Positions 37,139 through 45,834 of a stretch of 64,000 bases of DNA are shown in pieces. The notes under the pieces are model-generated. The model worked only from the letters and a program-made list of their open reading frames with translations. It was not told the origin of the DNA and made no database searches. Made by a program: the position numbers and the translations under genes. How positions within the stretch are numbered: the stretch's first letter is position 1; each line of letters begins with the position of its first letter. The DNA is from JBBQZO01 sp038207625 (GTDB lineage: Bacteria > Pseudomonadota > Gammaproteobacteria > Burkholderiales > Burkholderiaceae_D), in the NCBI GenBank assembly GCA_038207625.1, contig JBBQZO010000002.1, positions 62,001-126,000 on the forward strand, written 5' to 3'.

Positions 37139-37161
37139 GCGGCCCACACGGGGCCGCATTT
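37139..37161. terminator. GC hairpin between the collagen-like gene and the efflux operon
   Basis: GCGGCCC (37139-37145), loop ACACG, GGGCCGC (37151-37157), followed on the plus strand by ATTTTG. It sits inside a longer imperfect inverted repeat whose outer arms are GCCGGCCAGA and its complement. It could end transcription of the collagen-like gene on the minus strand. Confidence 0.5.
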
Positions 37162-37216
37162 TGCCGACCATCTGGCCGGCGGCGCCAGCCAGATCGGCCG
37201 ACGTGGGGACGCTCGC

Positions 37217-37594
37217 TTAGCGGTTAGGCACGACGATCACGGTGCCGTTCGAATTGGTGCCCTTGGCGCCGGTGGTGCCGCGCGCGCCGGCCGAGCCGGT
37301 GGCGCCAGTGTTGCCCGTACTACCGGTGGCGCCGGTGTCGCCGGTATTACCGGTATTACCGGTATTGCCAGTGGCGCCAGTGTCGCCTGTATTGCCTGTA
37401 TTGCCGGTGGCGCCAGTGTTACCCGTGTTGCCGGTGTTGCCGGTATTACCGGTGCGGCCGGTGGCGCCGTCATAACCCTGCGCGCCGGTGTCGCCGGTGG
37501 CGCCTTGCGGGCCGGCCGGACCGGCCGGGAGGGAAACGCAGCCACCGATTGCGAGAGCGGCCAGAGCGGGAATAAGCAGTGTCGAAAGTTTCAT
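37217..37594 (-). CDS. Collagen-like repeat lipoprotein
   Basis: 125-residue protein: a lipoprotein signal with lipobox AIGGC (Cys at about 19), 30 uninterrupted Gly-x-y triplets (about residues 26-115) and a short hydrophobic end (GTVIVVPNR). Threonine occupies most y positions (GNT, GAT, GDT) and proline is rare. That is the composition of glycosylated, threonine-rich bacterial collagen-like stalks such as those on Bacillus spores, but here on a predicted outer-membrane lipoprotein. Repeated codons make the DNA itself a tandem repeat, prone to length change. A triple helix and trimerisation are predictions from the family. Confidence 0.85.
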   Translation of the reverse strand: MKLSTLLIPALAALAIGGCVSLPAGPAGPQGATGDTGAQGYDGATGRTGNTGNTGNTGNTGATGNTGNTGDTGATGNTGNTGNTGDTGATGSTGNTGATGSAGARGTTGAKGTNSNGTVIVVPNR

Positions 37595-37975
37595 AATTTT
37601 ATCCTATAGATGGCTAACGGGGATCACGCACAAACGGCGCGCAATCATCCCAATGTCAATCGGTGTCGGGCAACAGCGATCAGCGTTGGCAAGCCGGGCA
37701 ACTGCGAAGCTGCTCCGTCCTACGATCGCTGCAGCAAGCACCCTGCATGACGACTGAAACTGAGGTTACTTGCGCGCGCACAACCCGTCAGTACGCTAGC
37801 GCGCATAGCGAAAAACGATCTCGCCAGCGCGCTCCGGGCCACGCGCAACGCGCGCCGGCATGGCCGAAGCGGCGCAAAAATAGCTCACCACTTTGTCCCC
37901 GCGTGGGGCATATTTCGGCTACGCTTGCCGCGTGCAGCCGCACCGTGCGGCGCGAACATCAACCGGAGATGAGCG
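37595..37975. other. Intergenic region without recognised gene
   Basis: 381 bases between divergently read genes: the collagen-like lipoprotein (minus) and a small membrane protein (plus). It must hold both promoters; I see no confident -35/-10 pair. No gene, and no repeat shared with the neighbours. Confidence 0.45.
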
Positions 37976-38380
37976 ATGTGGAATCCTGTAGCCGAACAAA
38001 ATCTGCCTACTCTGTTGCGTGTCATTGGCGCCGCCACGATGGGCGCCGCGCTGGTGTTTGTCGCGCCCAATCTGGTGCTTGGCATGATCGGCATCGCGAT
38101 CGCCGACGACACCAGTCTGTTCTTTGTGCGCCACTGGGGTTTGCTGGTGGGCTGCCTGGGTGGCCTGCTGTTCTACAGCGCCGCGCATCGGGCGCTGCAA
38201 ATACCGGCGATGGTCGTCGTCACCATCGAAAAGCTGGCCATCGTGGTGATGGCGGCCATGAACGCGTCGAATCCGGCGCTGGCCGGCATGCTGCCGGCCG
38301 CCGGATTCGATGCCGTGTGCGTGCTGCTGTTTGGCGTGGTGCTGTGGCGTCATGTACGCCGTTCGCCCGCCATCGCCTGA
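37976..38380 (+). CDS. Small four-helix membrane protein, unknown function
   Basis: 134 residues with about four membrane helices (VIGAATMGAALVFVAPNLVLG, HWGLLVGCLGGLLFYSA, AMVVVTIEKLAIVVMAAM, AGFDAVCVLLFGVVLW). A good ribosome site (CCGGAGATGAGCG) precedes the ATG. It looks like the small conserved membrane proteins often annotated without function; no partner is evident. Confidence 0.72.
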   Translation: MWNPVAEQNLPTLLRVIGAATMGAALVFVAPNLVLGMIGIAIADDTSLFFVRHWGLLVGCLGGLLFYSAAHRALQIPAMVVVTIEKLAIVVMAAMNASNPALAGMLPAAGFDAVCVLLFGVVLWRHVRRSPAIA

Positions 38381-38458
38381 TAACCAGTCAGTGCGCGTCC
38401 AGCCTGTCGGTCGTGCTGGCGCGCTGAGCGCAGCGCGCGCCATCGAGCGCCGAGAACC

Positions 38459-39553
38459 TTATTGCGGCGCCTTGCTGGCCAGCGCCGCCAGCACTTGTTC
38501 GGTATGCTCGCCGACTAACGGGATAGCACGCACGGCGGCGGGCGGCGCTTGCGAGAATCGCGGCGCTGGATTGGCCTGCAGCAGACCGTCGGAATTTGCG
38601 TAGGTGGCGCGCGCGACCAGGTGCGGATGACACGCGGCCTCGGCTGGCGTGAGCACCGGCGCAAAGCAGGCATCGCTGCCCTCCAACAGATCGCACCATG
38701 TGTCGCGCGACTCGGTGGCGAACAACGCCGCCATGTGCACTTTGAGTTCGGGCCACTGGCGCTTGTCGTTTTGAATGGCAAAGCGCGGGTCCTCGGCCAG
38801 CCCCAGCTTGTCGAGCAGCAGGCGATAGAATTTTGGTTCCAGCGCGCCCACCGTGATGTCGCGCCCGTCGGCGCAGCGATAGGTCGCGTACCAGTGCGGA
38901 CCGTCCAGCAGCGAGGCGCCGCGCCGCTCGCGCATCAAACCGCTGCCACTCAAATCGAGCAGCAGATTCATCATGTGCGCCGAGCCGTCCACGATGGCCG
39001 CATCGACCACCTGCCCCTGCCCGCTGGTGCGCGCGCTGAGGATGCCGGCCAGGATGCCGACCGCCAGATACAGCGCGCCGCCGCCGATGTCACCCACCAG
39101 CGTGGGCGGCGCCACCGGCGGCGCCACGCCGTCGCCGGCGTACCACAGCGCGCCGGACAGCGCGATGTAGTTGGTGTCGTGTCCAGCCGCGCGCGCCAGC
39201 GGTCCATCCTGGCCCCAGCCGGTCATGCGCCCGTACACCAGACGCCGATTGCGCGCCAGGCATACGTCGGGACCGAGGCCTAAGCGCTCCATCGTGCCGG
39301 GTCGCATGCCTTCGATCAGCGCGTCGGCGTTGGCCACCAGCGCCAGCACGGTATCGACCGCACCGGGCGCCTTCAGGTCGAGCGCGACCGAGCGTTTGCC
39401 GCGCCGCAAAATGCCGGCGGTCGGCAGTTCGCTCTCGCCCGGACGCTCGATCAGGATCACGTCGGCGCCCAGGTCGGCCAGCAGCATGCCGCAGAACGGC
39501 CCCGGTCCGATGCCGGCGATCTCGACGATCGTCACTCCCGACAGCACGCCCAT
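38459..39553 (-). CDS. Alpha-methylacyl-CoA racemase (family III CoA-transferase fold)
   Basis: 364-residue protein expected to interconvert (R)- and (S)-2-methylacyl-CoA. The fold is that of CaiB/BaiF transferases, but the residues used by the mycobacterial racemase are matched: His125-Asp126 in GHDTNY and Asp155 in GDIGGG (126, 127 and 156 in that enzyme, from memory). It follows the FadB-like gene by one base and closes the operon. Racemisation is needed before methyl-branched isoprenoid acids can be beta-oxidised, which fits this operon. A CoA-transferase role is the alternative. Confidence 0.82.
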   Translation of the reverse strand: MGVLSGVTIVEIAGIGPGPFCGMLLADLGADVILIERPGESELPTAGILRRGKRSVALDLKAPGAVDTVLALVANADALIEGMRPGTMERLGLGPDVCLARNRRLVYGRMTGWGQDGPLARAAGHDTNYIALSGALWYAGDGVAPPVAPPTLVGDIGGGALYLAVGILAGILSARTSGQGQVVDAAIVDGSAHMMNLLLDLSGSGLMRERRGASLLDGPHWYATYRCADGRDITVGALEPKFYRLLLDKLGLAEDPRFAIQNDKRQWPELKVHMAALFATESRDTWCDLLEGSDACFAPVLTPAEAACHPHLVARATYANSDGLLQANPAPRFSQAPPAAVRAIPLVGEHTEQVLAALASKAPQ

Positions 39554-39554
39554 G

Positions 39555-41693
39555 TCAGTGCGCCTTCGGGTAGAAGGTTTGCTCCTTGGCGGCCATGTCG
39601 AGCAGCAGCGCAGGTGGGGCAAAACGCGCGCCATGCTGCACGGCCAGGCGCTCGCACTGGGCCACGAAAGCGGCCACGCCAATGCTGTGGATCATGCTCA
39701 GCGGACCGCCGAGGAAAGGCGGAAAGCCCCAACCGAGGATCGCGCCCACGTCGGCGTCGCGCGCGGTGCGCAGCACGCCCTCTTCCATACAGCGCGCCGT
39801 GTCGACGGCCTGCACCACGGTCAAGCGTTCAACCAGTTGCTGCACAGTCGGTTGCACTGCGGCGAGCGGGTACAGCTGTTTCAAACCGCTCCAAAGATGC
39901 TTCTTGGCGTCCTGCGGATAGTCGTAAAAACCCATGCCCGCTTTCTTGCCGATGCGTCCCAAGGCCACCATTTGCGCGGCGACCGCGTGGCCGGGCCGCG
40001 CCACGTAGGCGTCGCCCAGATCGAGTTTGGTCTGGCGGTCGATCTTGTGGATCAATTCGCAGGACACTTCGTCCGTCAGCGCCAGCGGACCAACCGGCAT
40101 GCCCGCCTGCAGGCCGGCGTTGTCGATCAGCGCCGGGCTGACGCCTTCTGCCAGCATCGCCATCCCTTCCAGCACGTAGGTCGAGAACACGCGGCTGGTG
40201 TAGAAGCCGCGCGCGTCGTTGACGACGATCGGCGTCATGCCCAGCGCTTTGACCAGGTCGAGCGCGCGCGCCAGCGTGGCGTCGCTGGTCTGCTTGCCGA
40301 CGATGACTTCGACCAGCTTCATCTTGTCGACCGGCGAGAAGAAATGCAGGCCGATGAAGTTGGCCGGGCGCGCGCTCGCTTCGGCCAGGCCGCTGATCGG
40401 CAACGTCGACGTGTTCGATGCGAAGATGGCGTCGGCGGCGATCACCGCCTCGCTTCTCTGCGTCACGCCGGCTTTCAGCGCGCGGTCTTCGAACACCGCT
40501 TCGATGACGATCTCGGCACCGTCCAGCAGCGCGTAGTCGGTCGTCGGCGTAATACGATCCAACAGCGCCTGCGCCTTGTCGGGCGTGGTCTGGCCGCGCG
40601 TCAACTGCTTGTCGATCAGCGCCTGCGAATAGGCTTTGCCCTTCTCGCCCGCTTCCTGCGCCATGTCGATCAGCGTCACTTGCAGGCCCGCCTTGGCGGC
40701 CACGTAGGCGATGCCCGCGCCCATCATGCCGGCGCCGATGACGCCGATCTTGGTGTAGCGCTGGGTCGGCACGCCGCTTGGCCGCGCGGCCAGCTTGTTG
40801 GCTTCGTTCATGCTGAAAAACAGCGTGCGGATCATGTTCTTCGCTTCCGGCGTCAGCACCGTTTGCACGAAGTAGCGCGCCTCGGTCTGCAAGGCGGTGT
40901 CGAGGTCGGTGATCATGCCCTCGTAGACACACGACAGGATGTGCTGCGGCGCAGGATAATTGCCATAGGTCTTGGCGCGCACCATCGCGTTGCTGGCCAT
41001 GATCACCTGCTGCATCGCGGGACTGGCCATCGCGCCGCCAGGCACTTTGAAACCCTTGACGTCCCATGGCTGCTGGGCCGGCGCGCCGGAAGCGATTGCC
41101 GTCAGCAGCCACGCGTGCGCGGCGGCGACTTCGCTGCCAGCGTCGACGACAGCGTGCAAAATGCCGGCCTTGAGCGCATCGGCGGCGCTCAAGCGTTTGC
41201 CTTCCAACAGCAGCGGCAAGGATTTTTGAATGCCGATCAGGCGCGGCAGGCGCTGGGTGCCACCGCCACCGGGCAGCAGGCCAAGCGTGACTTCCGGCAG
41301 GCCGAAACGCGCCTTCGGATTGTTGGCCGCCACGCGGTAGTGGCCCACCAGCGCAACCTCAAGACCGCCGCCCAGCGTCATGCCGGGCAAGGCCATGGCG
41401 ACCGGTTTGCCGCAGGTTTCCAGCTTGCGCAGCGCGCGGTTCAGGCGCATCACGCGCTCAAACAATACGGCCGGATCGTCGCTGGTGAGCAGCCATTCGA
41501 GATCGCCACCGGCGATGAAATCGGCCTTTTCCGATGTCATCAAAATGCCCTTCACGTCCGTGTCGCCAACCACCCGTTCGATTGCATCGCACAGCGCGTT
41601 GCAGCTCTCTTCATTGAGCACATTCTGGCTGCGCCCCGGCATGTTCCAAGCAAGGGTCGCGATGGCGTCGGAGTCCAGATTAAAATCGATCAT
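39555..41693 (-). CDS. Bifunctional enoyl-CoA hydratase/3-hydroxyacyl-CoA dehydrogenase (FadB/FadJ type)
   Basis: 712-residue beta-oxidation enzyme. The N-terminal hydratase has GMTLGGGLEVALVGHYRVA and FGLPEVTLGLLPGGGGTQRLPRL; the NAD-binding dehydrogenase begins at IGVIGAGMMGAGIAYVAAKAG and continues to FFSPVDKMKLVEV. The ATG at 41693 is preferred over 41699 because AAAGGA lies at proper distance only for the former. The partner thiolase gene lies just upstream, 12 bases away, so the pair forms a complete beta-oxidation module. Confidence 0.92.
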   Translation of the reverse strand: MIDFNLDSDAIATLAWNMPGRSQNVLNEESCNALCDAIERVVGDTDVKGILMTSEKADFIAGGDLEWLLTSDDPAVLFERVMRLNRALRKLETCGKPVAMALPGMTLGGGLEVALVGHYRVAANNPKARFGLPEVTLGLLPGGGGTQRLPRLIGIQKSLPLLLEGKRLSAADALKAGILHAVVDAGSEVAAAHAWLLTAIASGAPAQQPWDVKGFKVPGGAMASPAMQQVIMASNAMVRAKTYGNYPAPQHILSCVYEGMITDLDTALQTEARYFVQTVLTPEAKNMIRTLFFSMNEANKLAARPSGVPTQRYTKIGVIGAGMMGAGIAYVAAKAGLQVTLIDMAQEAGEKGKAYSQALIDKQLTRGQTTPDKAQALLDRITPTTDYALLDGAEIVIEAVFEDRALKAGVTQRSEAVIAADAIFASNTSTLPISGLAEASARPANFIGLHFFSPVDKMKLVEVIVGKQTSDATLARALDLVKALGMTPIVVNDARGFYTSRVFSTYVLEGMAMLAEGVSPALIDNAGLQAGMPVGPLALTDEVSCELIHKIDRQTKLDLGDAYVARPGHAVAAQMVALGRIGKKAGMGFYDYPQDAKKHLWSGLKQLYPLAAVQPTVQQLVERLTVVQAVDTARCMEEGVLRTARDADVGAILGWGFPPFLGGPLSMIHSIGVAAFVAQCERLAVQHGARFAPPALLLDMAAKEQTFYPKAH

Positions 41694-41705
41694 GTCCATA
41701 TTCCT

Positions 41706-42911
41706 TTAAATGCGTTCGATGATGGTGGCCGTGCCCATGCCGGCGCCGACACACAGCGTGGCCAGGCCGATCGCCAGGTCGCGTCGTTCCATTTCGTCGA
41801 GCAGCATGCCCAGAATCATGGCGCCGGTTGCGCCCAGCGGATGGCCCATCGCGATCGCGCCGCCGTTGACGTTGATTTTGTCGTGCGGGATCGCCAGCAC
41901 TTCCATGAAGCGCAACACCACTGCGGCGAACGCCTCGTTCAGTTCCCACAGGTCGACGTCGGCCACCGACAGGCCAGCGCGCTTGAGCGCCTTTTCGGCC
42001 GCGTAGCTGGGGCCCGTCAGCATCAACGACGGCTCCGAGCCAACCGAAGCGAAGGCGCGGATGCGTGCGCGCGGCTTCAAGCCCGCGCGTTCGCCAATGG
42101 CGCGGTTGCCGATCAGGACGGCAGCGGCGCCGTCGACGATGCCCGAGCTGTTGCCGGCGTGGTGCACGTGCGCCATCGTTTCGATCTGCGGGTAGCGCTG
42201 CTTGATGACGGCATCAAAACCGAACTGCTCGCCCATGTCGGCGAAGGCCGGCTTGAGTTTGCCCAGCGAAGCGAGCGTCGTTTCCGGACGCACCATTTCG
42301 TCGCGCGCCAGGATGGTCAGGCCGTTATAGTCGAGCACCGGCGTGACGGTTTTCGCGAAGTGGCCCGCGTCCCAGGCGCGCTGGGCGCGCTGATGGCTCT
42401 CGACTGCGTACGCGTCCAGGTCGTTGCGGCTGTAACCGTAGAGGGTGGCGATCGCGTCGGCCGAGATCCCTTGCGGCACGAAGTAGCTCTTGAACGCGAT
42501 CTGCGGATCGACCGGCCAGGCCCAGCCGGAGGAGCCCATCGGCACGCGCGACATCGCCTCGACACCGCCACCGACCACCAGGTCGGACTGGCCGGCCATC
42601 ACCTGGGCGGCGGCCATATTGCACGCTTCCAGGCCGGAGGCGCAGAAGCGGTTGACCTGCACGCCGGCCACGCTCTCGGCGTAGTCGGCCGACAGCGCGG
42701 CGATGCGCCCGATGCAGGCGCCCTGCTCGCCAACCGGCTCGACGCAGCCGAGCACGACGTCGTCGATCAGGCTGGTGTCGAGATCATTGCGGGTGCCTAA
42801 AGCGCGCAGCGCCGTTTCGGCCAGCCGCAGCGGCGTCACGCCGTGCAGCGAACCGTCTTTCTTGCCCTTGCCGCGCGGTGTGCGCACGCAATCATAGATA
42901 AATGCTTCCAT
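41706..42911 (-). CDS. Acetyl-CoA acyltransferase (3-ketoacyl-CoA thiolase)
   Basis: 401-residue thiolase. Nucleophile Cys90 (NRFCASGLEA), His in GGAIAMGHPLGATGA and the second cysteine in TLCVGAGMGTA are intact. This is the degradative type that cleaves 3-ketoacyl-CoA to acetyl-CoA and a shorter acyl-CoA. AAGGAGTAG precedes the ATG at 42911. An open frame extends further upstream but overlaps the dehydrogenase gene. Confidence 0.93.
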   Translation of the reverse strand: MEAFIYDCVRTPRGKGKKDGSLHGVTPLRLAETALRALGTRNDLDTSLIDDVVLGCVEPVGEQGACIGRIAALSADYAESVAGVQVNRFCASGLEACNMAAAQVMAGQSDLVVGGGVEAMSRVPMGSSGWAWPVDPQIAFKSYFVPQGISADAIATLYGYSRNDLDAYAVESHQRAQRAWDAGHFAKTVTPVLDYNGLTILARDEMVRPETTLASLGKLKPAFADMGEQFGFDAVIKQRYPQIETMAHVHHAGNSSGIVDGAAAVLIGNRAIGERAGLKPRARIRAFASVGSEPSLMLTGPSYAAEKALKRAGLSVADVDLWELNEAFAAVVLRFMEVLAIPHDKINVNGGAIAMGHPLGATGAMILGMLLDEMERRDLAIGLATLCVGAGMGTATIIERI

Positions 42912-42937
42912 CGATGCTACTCCTTGTGATTGCGGCC

Positions 42938-44074
42938 TTACAGGCTGCGGCTGATCAATTCTTTCATGATTTCGTTGGTACCGCCATACACGCGCTGCAC
43001 GCGGGCGTCGGCCCAGGCGCGCGTGATCGGGTATTCCCACATATAGCCGTAGCCGCCGTGCAGCTGCACGCAGCGGTCCAGCGAGCGGAACTGCATCTCG
43101 GTGGTCCAGAACTTGGCCATCGAGGCGGTGGCGGCGTCGAGCTGCTTGACCAGCAGCAGCTCGATGCAGCGGTCGACGAACACGCGCGCCATCGTCACCT
43201 CGGTCTTGATTTCGGCCAGCGCGTGCGCCACCGTCTGGAAGTCGATCACGGGGCGCTTGAAGGCCTTGCGTTCGCGCGTGTATTCAAGCGTCCAGGCCAG
43301 ACCAGCGGCGGCCGACTCGACCGCCATGATGGCGATCTGCAGACGCTCCCACGGCAACTCCTGCATCAGGTAAGCGAAGCCGCGCCCCTCTTCGCCGAGC
43401 AGATTGGCGCTTGGGACGCGCACATTGTCGAAGAATAGTTCGGACGTGTCCTGCGCCTTCATGCCGGCTTTTTTCAGGCGCTTGCCTTTCGAAAAACCGG
43501 CCATCGACGTGTCGACGACGAACAGGCTGATGCCCTTCGAGCCGCCGGCTGGATCGGTCTTGGCGACGACAATCACGCAGTCGGCGTGCCAGCCGTTGGT
43601 GATGAAGGTTTTTGAGCCGTTCAGAATGTAATGGTCGCCGTCGCGCACCGCGTTGGTGGTCACTCCTTGCAAGTCCGAACCGGTGCCCGGCTCCGTCATC
43701 GCGATCGCGCCGATCATCTCGCCGCTGGCCAGTTTCGGCAGGTAGGTCGACTTCAGATACTCACTGCCGTAGTGCAGGATGTAGGGTGCGACGATTTCCG
43801 AATGCAGGCCAAAACCGAGGCCGGTGGCGCCGATGCGGGTCTGCTCTTCGATCAGCACCACGCTGTAGAGCAGGTCGGCGCCCGCGCCGCCGTACTGCTC
43901 GGGCATGCTCGGGCACAGGAAACCGGCCTGGCCGGCCTTGGTCCAGATCTCGCGATCGACATAGCCCTGCTCTTCCCAGCGCTCGTGATGCGGCGCGACT
44001 TCGGTTTCCATGAAGCGGCGCGCGGACTGGCGCAGCATCTCGTGTTCTTCGGTGAATATGGTACGTGGAATCAT
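42938..44074 (-). CDS. Acyl-CoA dehydrogenase, first gene of the beta-oxidation operon
   Basis: 378-residue FAD acyl-CoA dehydrogenase with AMTEPGTGSDLQGVTTNAV, FITNGWHADCVIVVAKTD, QLHGGYGYMWEYPITRAW and RVQRVYGGTNEIMKELI. The ATG at 44074 follows AGGAGAACC. It is read from a promoter overlapping three operator copies and is divergent from a TetR gene, so it is almost certainly repressed by that protein. Chain length is not clear; the YGGTNEI ending is typical of medium and long-chain enzymes. Confidence 0.92.
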   Translation of the reverse strand: MIPRTIFTEEHEMLRQSARRFMETEVAPHHERWEEQGYVDREIWTKAGQAGFLCPSMPEQYGGAGADLLYSVVLIEEQTRIGATGLGFGLHSEIVAPYILHYGSEYLKSTYLPKLASGEMIGAIAMTEPGTGSDLQGVTTNAVRDGDHYILNGSKTFITNGWHADCVIVVAKTDPAGGSKGISLFVVDTSMAGFSKGKRLKKAGMKAQDTSELFFDNVRVPSANLLGEEGRGFAYLMQELPWERLQIAIMAVESAAAGLAWTLEYTRERKAFKRPVIDFQTVAHALAEIKTEVTMARVFVDRCIELLLVKQLDAATASMAKFWTTEMQFRSLDRCVQLHGGYGYMWEYPITRAWADARVQRVYGGTNEIMKELISRSL

Positions 44075-44111
44075 GTTCAAGGTTCTCCTGAGGGCGGCTG
44101 CGACCACTATC

Positions 44112-44123
44112 GGTCAATTGACC
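44112..44123. promoter_or_regulatory. Operator site 1, perfect palindrome GGTCAATTGACC
   Basis: A perfect 12-base palindrome lying between the -10 box and the start codon of the acyl-CoA dehydrogenase operon. It is the best copy of a motif that recurs at 44135 and 44151 and is a likely TetR-protein binding site. Confidence 0.8.
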
Positions 44124-44128
44124 TAAAG

Positions 44129-44156
44129 TTTATAGGTCTGTTGACCTATTTGTCAA
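44129..44156 (-). promoter_or_regulatory. Promoter of the acyl-CoA dehydrogenase operon, overlapping operators 2 and 3
   Basis: On the minus strand a TTGACA box (44156-44151), 16-base spacer and TATAAA (44134-44129). Operator copy 2 (GGTCTGTTGACC, 44135-44146, inside a longer 18-base inverted repeat at 44132-44149) fills the spacer, and copy 3 (TGTCAAATGACC, 44151-44162) covers the -35 box. Each differs from copy 1 at two positions. Confidence 0.75.
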
Positions 44157-44169
44157 ATGACCTGATAAT
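44141..44169 (+). promoter_or_regulatory. Promoter of the TetR gene
   Basis: TTGACC (44141-44146), a 17-base spacer and GATAAT (44164-44169), 25 bases before the TetR start. It overlaps the divergent promoter and operators 2 and 3, so one regulator can repress both directions, including itself. Confidence 0.7.
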
Positions 44170-44194
44170 TGCCGTTTTTATCGCCGCAAGCACC

Positions 44195-44830
44195 ATGACG
44201 AAAAACCCCGACACCCCGCTGCGCAACAAGGAATCGAACACCACCAGCAAGGGCTACGAGCGGGCCGGCGCGATTCTCGACGCGGCGCGCGTGATGCTGG
44301 CCAAGGAAGGTTACGCCGGCCTGGCGATGCGCAGCGTGGCGTTGCAGGTGGGCGTGAGCCTGTCCACCGTGCAGCACTACTACCCCAGCCGCGACGCGCT
44401 GATCGAAGCGCTGCTACTGCAAACCTTCGACCGCTACCAGGGCGCCATCGACGAGCGCGTGGCAGAATTGGGCATGGGTTCGCGGCTCGAATTGTTCAAG
44501 GCCGTGATCGACTATTTTCTCGACGACCTGAGCGACCAGATCGCCAGCGGCCTGTTTTTTGAGATTTCGGCGCTGGCCAACCGCCACGCCTACGCGTCGC
44601 AGATGTTTGACACCATGTTGACGCGCGCGCGCAAGACGCTGCGCAACCTGATTCGCGAGATCGCGCCGCACATGTCGGCGCGCCAGTGCGAAGTGCGCGG
44701 CGCGCTGATCGTCTCGCAGATGATCGGCACCATGCTGTTCCTGTCGGACGCGCGACCGCAGCACGAGGAATTGAAAGAATTAAAACAGGAAGCGACCGCC
44801 GCCATCATGCGCATCGCATTCGCCGCATAA
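44195..44830 (+). CDS. TetR-family repressor of the beta-oxidation operon
   Basis: 211-residue TetR-type regulator with helix-turn-helix LAMRSVALQVGVSLSTVQHYYPSRDAL. It is divergent from the acyl-CoA dehydrogenase operon, with three palindromic sites between them, which points to control of both. Ligand is likely an acyl-CoA, as in FadR-type TetR proteins, which is inference. The desaturase gene follows 23 bases later and is probably cotranscribed. Confidence 0.9.
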   Translation: MTKNPDTPLRNKESNTTSKGYERAGAILDAARVMLAKEGYAGLAMRSVALQVGVSLSTVQHYYPSRDALIEALLLQTFDRYQGAIDERVAELGMGSRLELFKAVIDYFLDDLSDQIASGLFFEISALANRHAYASQMFDTMLTRARKTLRNLIREIAPHMSARQCEVRGALIVSQMIGTMLFLSDARPQHEELKELKQEATAAIMRIAFAA

Positions 44831-44853
44831 GAAAAGCACGCAAGGAGACCACG

Positions 44854-45834
44854 ATGAACCAGCCAAGCACCAGCGCGCCACGGCGCAAACTGAGCGACAT
44901 GTTCAGCAAAGAGGAAATCGCGCGCCTGACCGCGCGCTCGGACCTGATGGGCTGGTCGGCGCTGCTGTTTACCTGGGGCGTCATTGCGCTGGTGTTTGTG
45001 GCGCTGGCGCGCTGGCCAAATCCGCTGACGTGGCTGGTCGCCTTCATCATCCTGGGCGGGCGCCAGCTCAGCCTGGCGATCCTGATGCACGACGCCTCGC
45101 ATGGCACGCTGTTTCGCAGCAAGTGGCTCAATGACGTGCTGGCCGATTATATGTGCGGCAGCCCGCTGGGAATCGACCTGAAACGCTATCGCAAGCATCA
45201 CCTGACACACCACGTCAAGACCGGCACCGAATTCGACACCGACCGCAGCCTGACCGAGGCGTTTCCAACCACGCCGGCCTCGCTGGCGCGCAAGTTCGCG
45301 CGCGACCTGAGCGGCATTTCCGGCATCAAGCGCGAGATCGGCCTGATGATGATGCATCTCGGGCTGGTGCAATGGACCGTCGCCAGCGAGATCGTCAAGC
45401 TGCCGCAGGATGGCCGCAACTGGCGCCACTACCTGCGCGACGGGGTGCGCAATGTCTGGAAGACGGTGCTGTTTCATGCGCTGCTGATCGGCGTGCTGAG
45501 CGCTGCCGGGCATCCGTGGTTTTATCTGGCCTGGGTTGGCGCCTATCTCACCACCTACAGCCTGTTCATGCGCATCCGCTCGATGGCCGAACACGCCTGC
45601 ACCGAACCGGGCACCGATATGCTCACCAACACCCGCTCGACCCGTGCCGGCTTGCTGGCGCGCGCGACCGTCGCACCGCTCAATGTCAACCATCACATCG
45701 AGCACCACCTGATGGCGTCGGTGCCCTATTTCCGTCTGCCGACGATGCACAAGATGCTGCGCAAGCGCGGCTTGGTGCCATCCTCGCCCGGCTATCTCGG
45801 TGTACTGAAAATCGTCTGCACGCCGGCCCGCTAG
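44854..45834 (+). CDS. Membrane fatty acid desaturase
   Basis: 326-residue diiron desaturase with the three histidine boxes: HDASH (79-83), HHLTHH (115-120) and HHIEHH near the C-terminus, and several membrane segments (LLFTWGVIALVFVAL, WLVAFIILGG, VLFHALLIGVLSAAG). CAAGGAGACC precedes the ATG. Encoded directly after the TetR gene, it may be co-regulated with acyl-CoA degradation so as to adjust membrane lipids. The bond position cannot be told. Confidence 0.9.
   Translation: MNQPSTSAPRRKLSDMFSKEEIARLTARSDLMGWSALLFTWGVIALVFVALARWPNPLTWLVAFIILGGRQLSLAILMHDASHGTLFRSKWLNDVLADYMCGSPLGIDLKRYRKHHLTHHVKTGTEFDTDRSLTEAFPTTPASLARKFARDLSGISGIKREIGLMMMHLGLVQWTVASEIVKLPQDGRNWRHYLRDGVRNVWKTVLFHALLIGVLSAAGHPWFYLAWVGAYLTTYSLFMRIRSMAEHACTEPGTDMLTNTRSTRAGLLARATVAPLNVNHHIEHHLMASVPYFRLPTMHKMLRKRGLVPSSPGYLGVLKIVCTPAR

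Noticed and set aside
37242..37545. Proline-valine repeat frame and a possible CRISPR-like array
   Set aside because: The repeats are the codons of the collagen-like Gly-x-y stretch; there are no spacers and the unit is 9 bases or multiples of it.
39171..42800. Very long plus-strand frame (over 1200 codons) across three genes
   Set aside because: It is antisense to racemase, FadB-type and thiolase genes with intact motifs, has a histidine/arginine-rich composition typical of shadow frames and no ribosome site.
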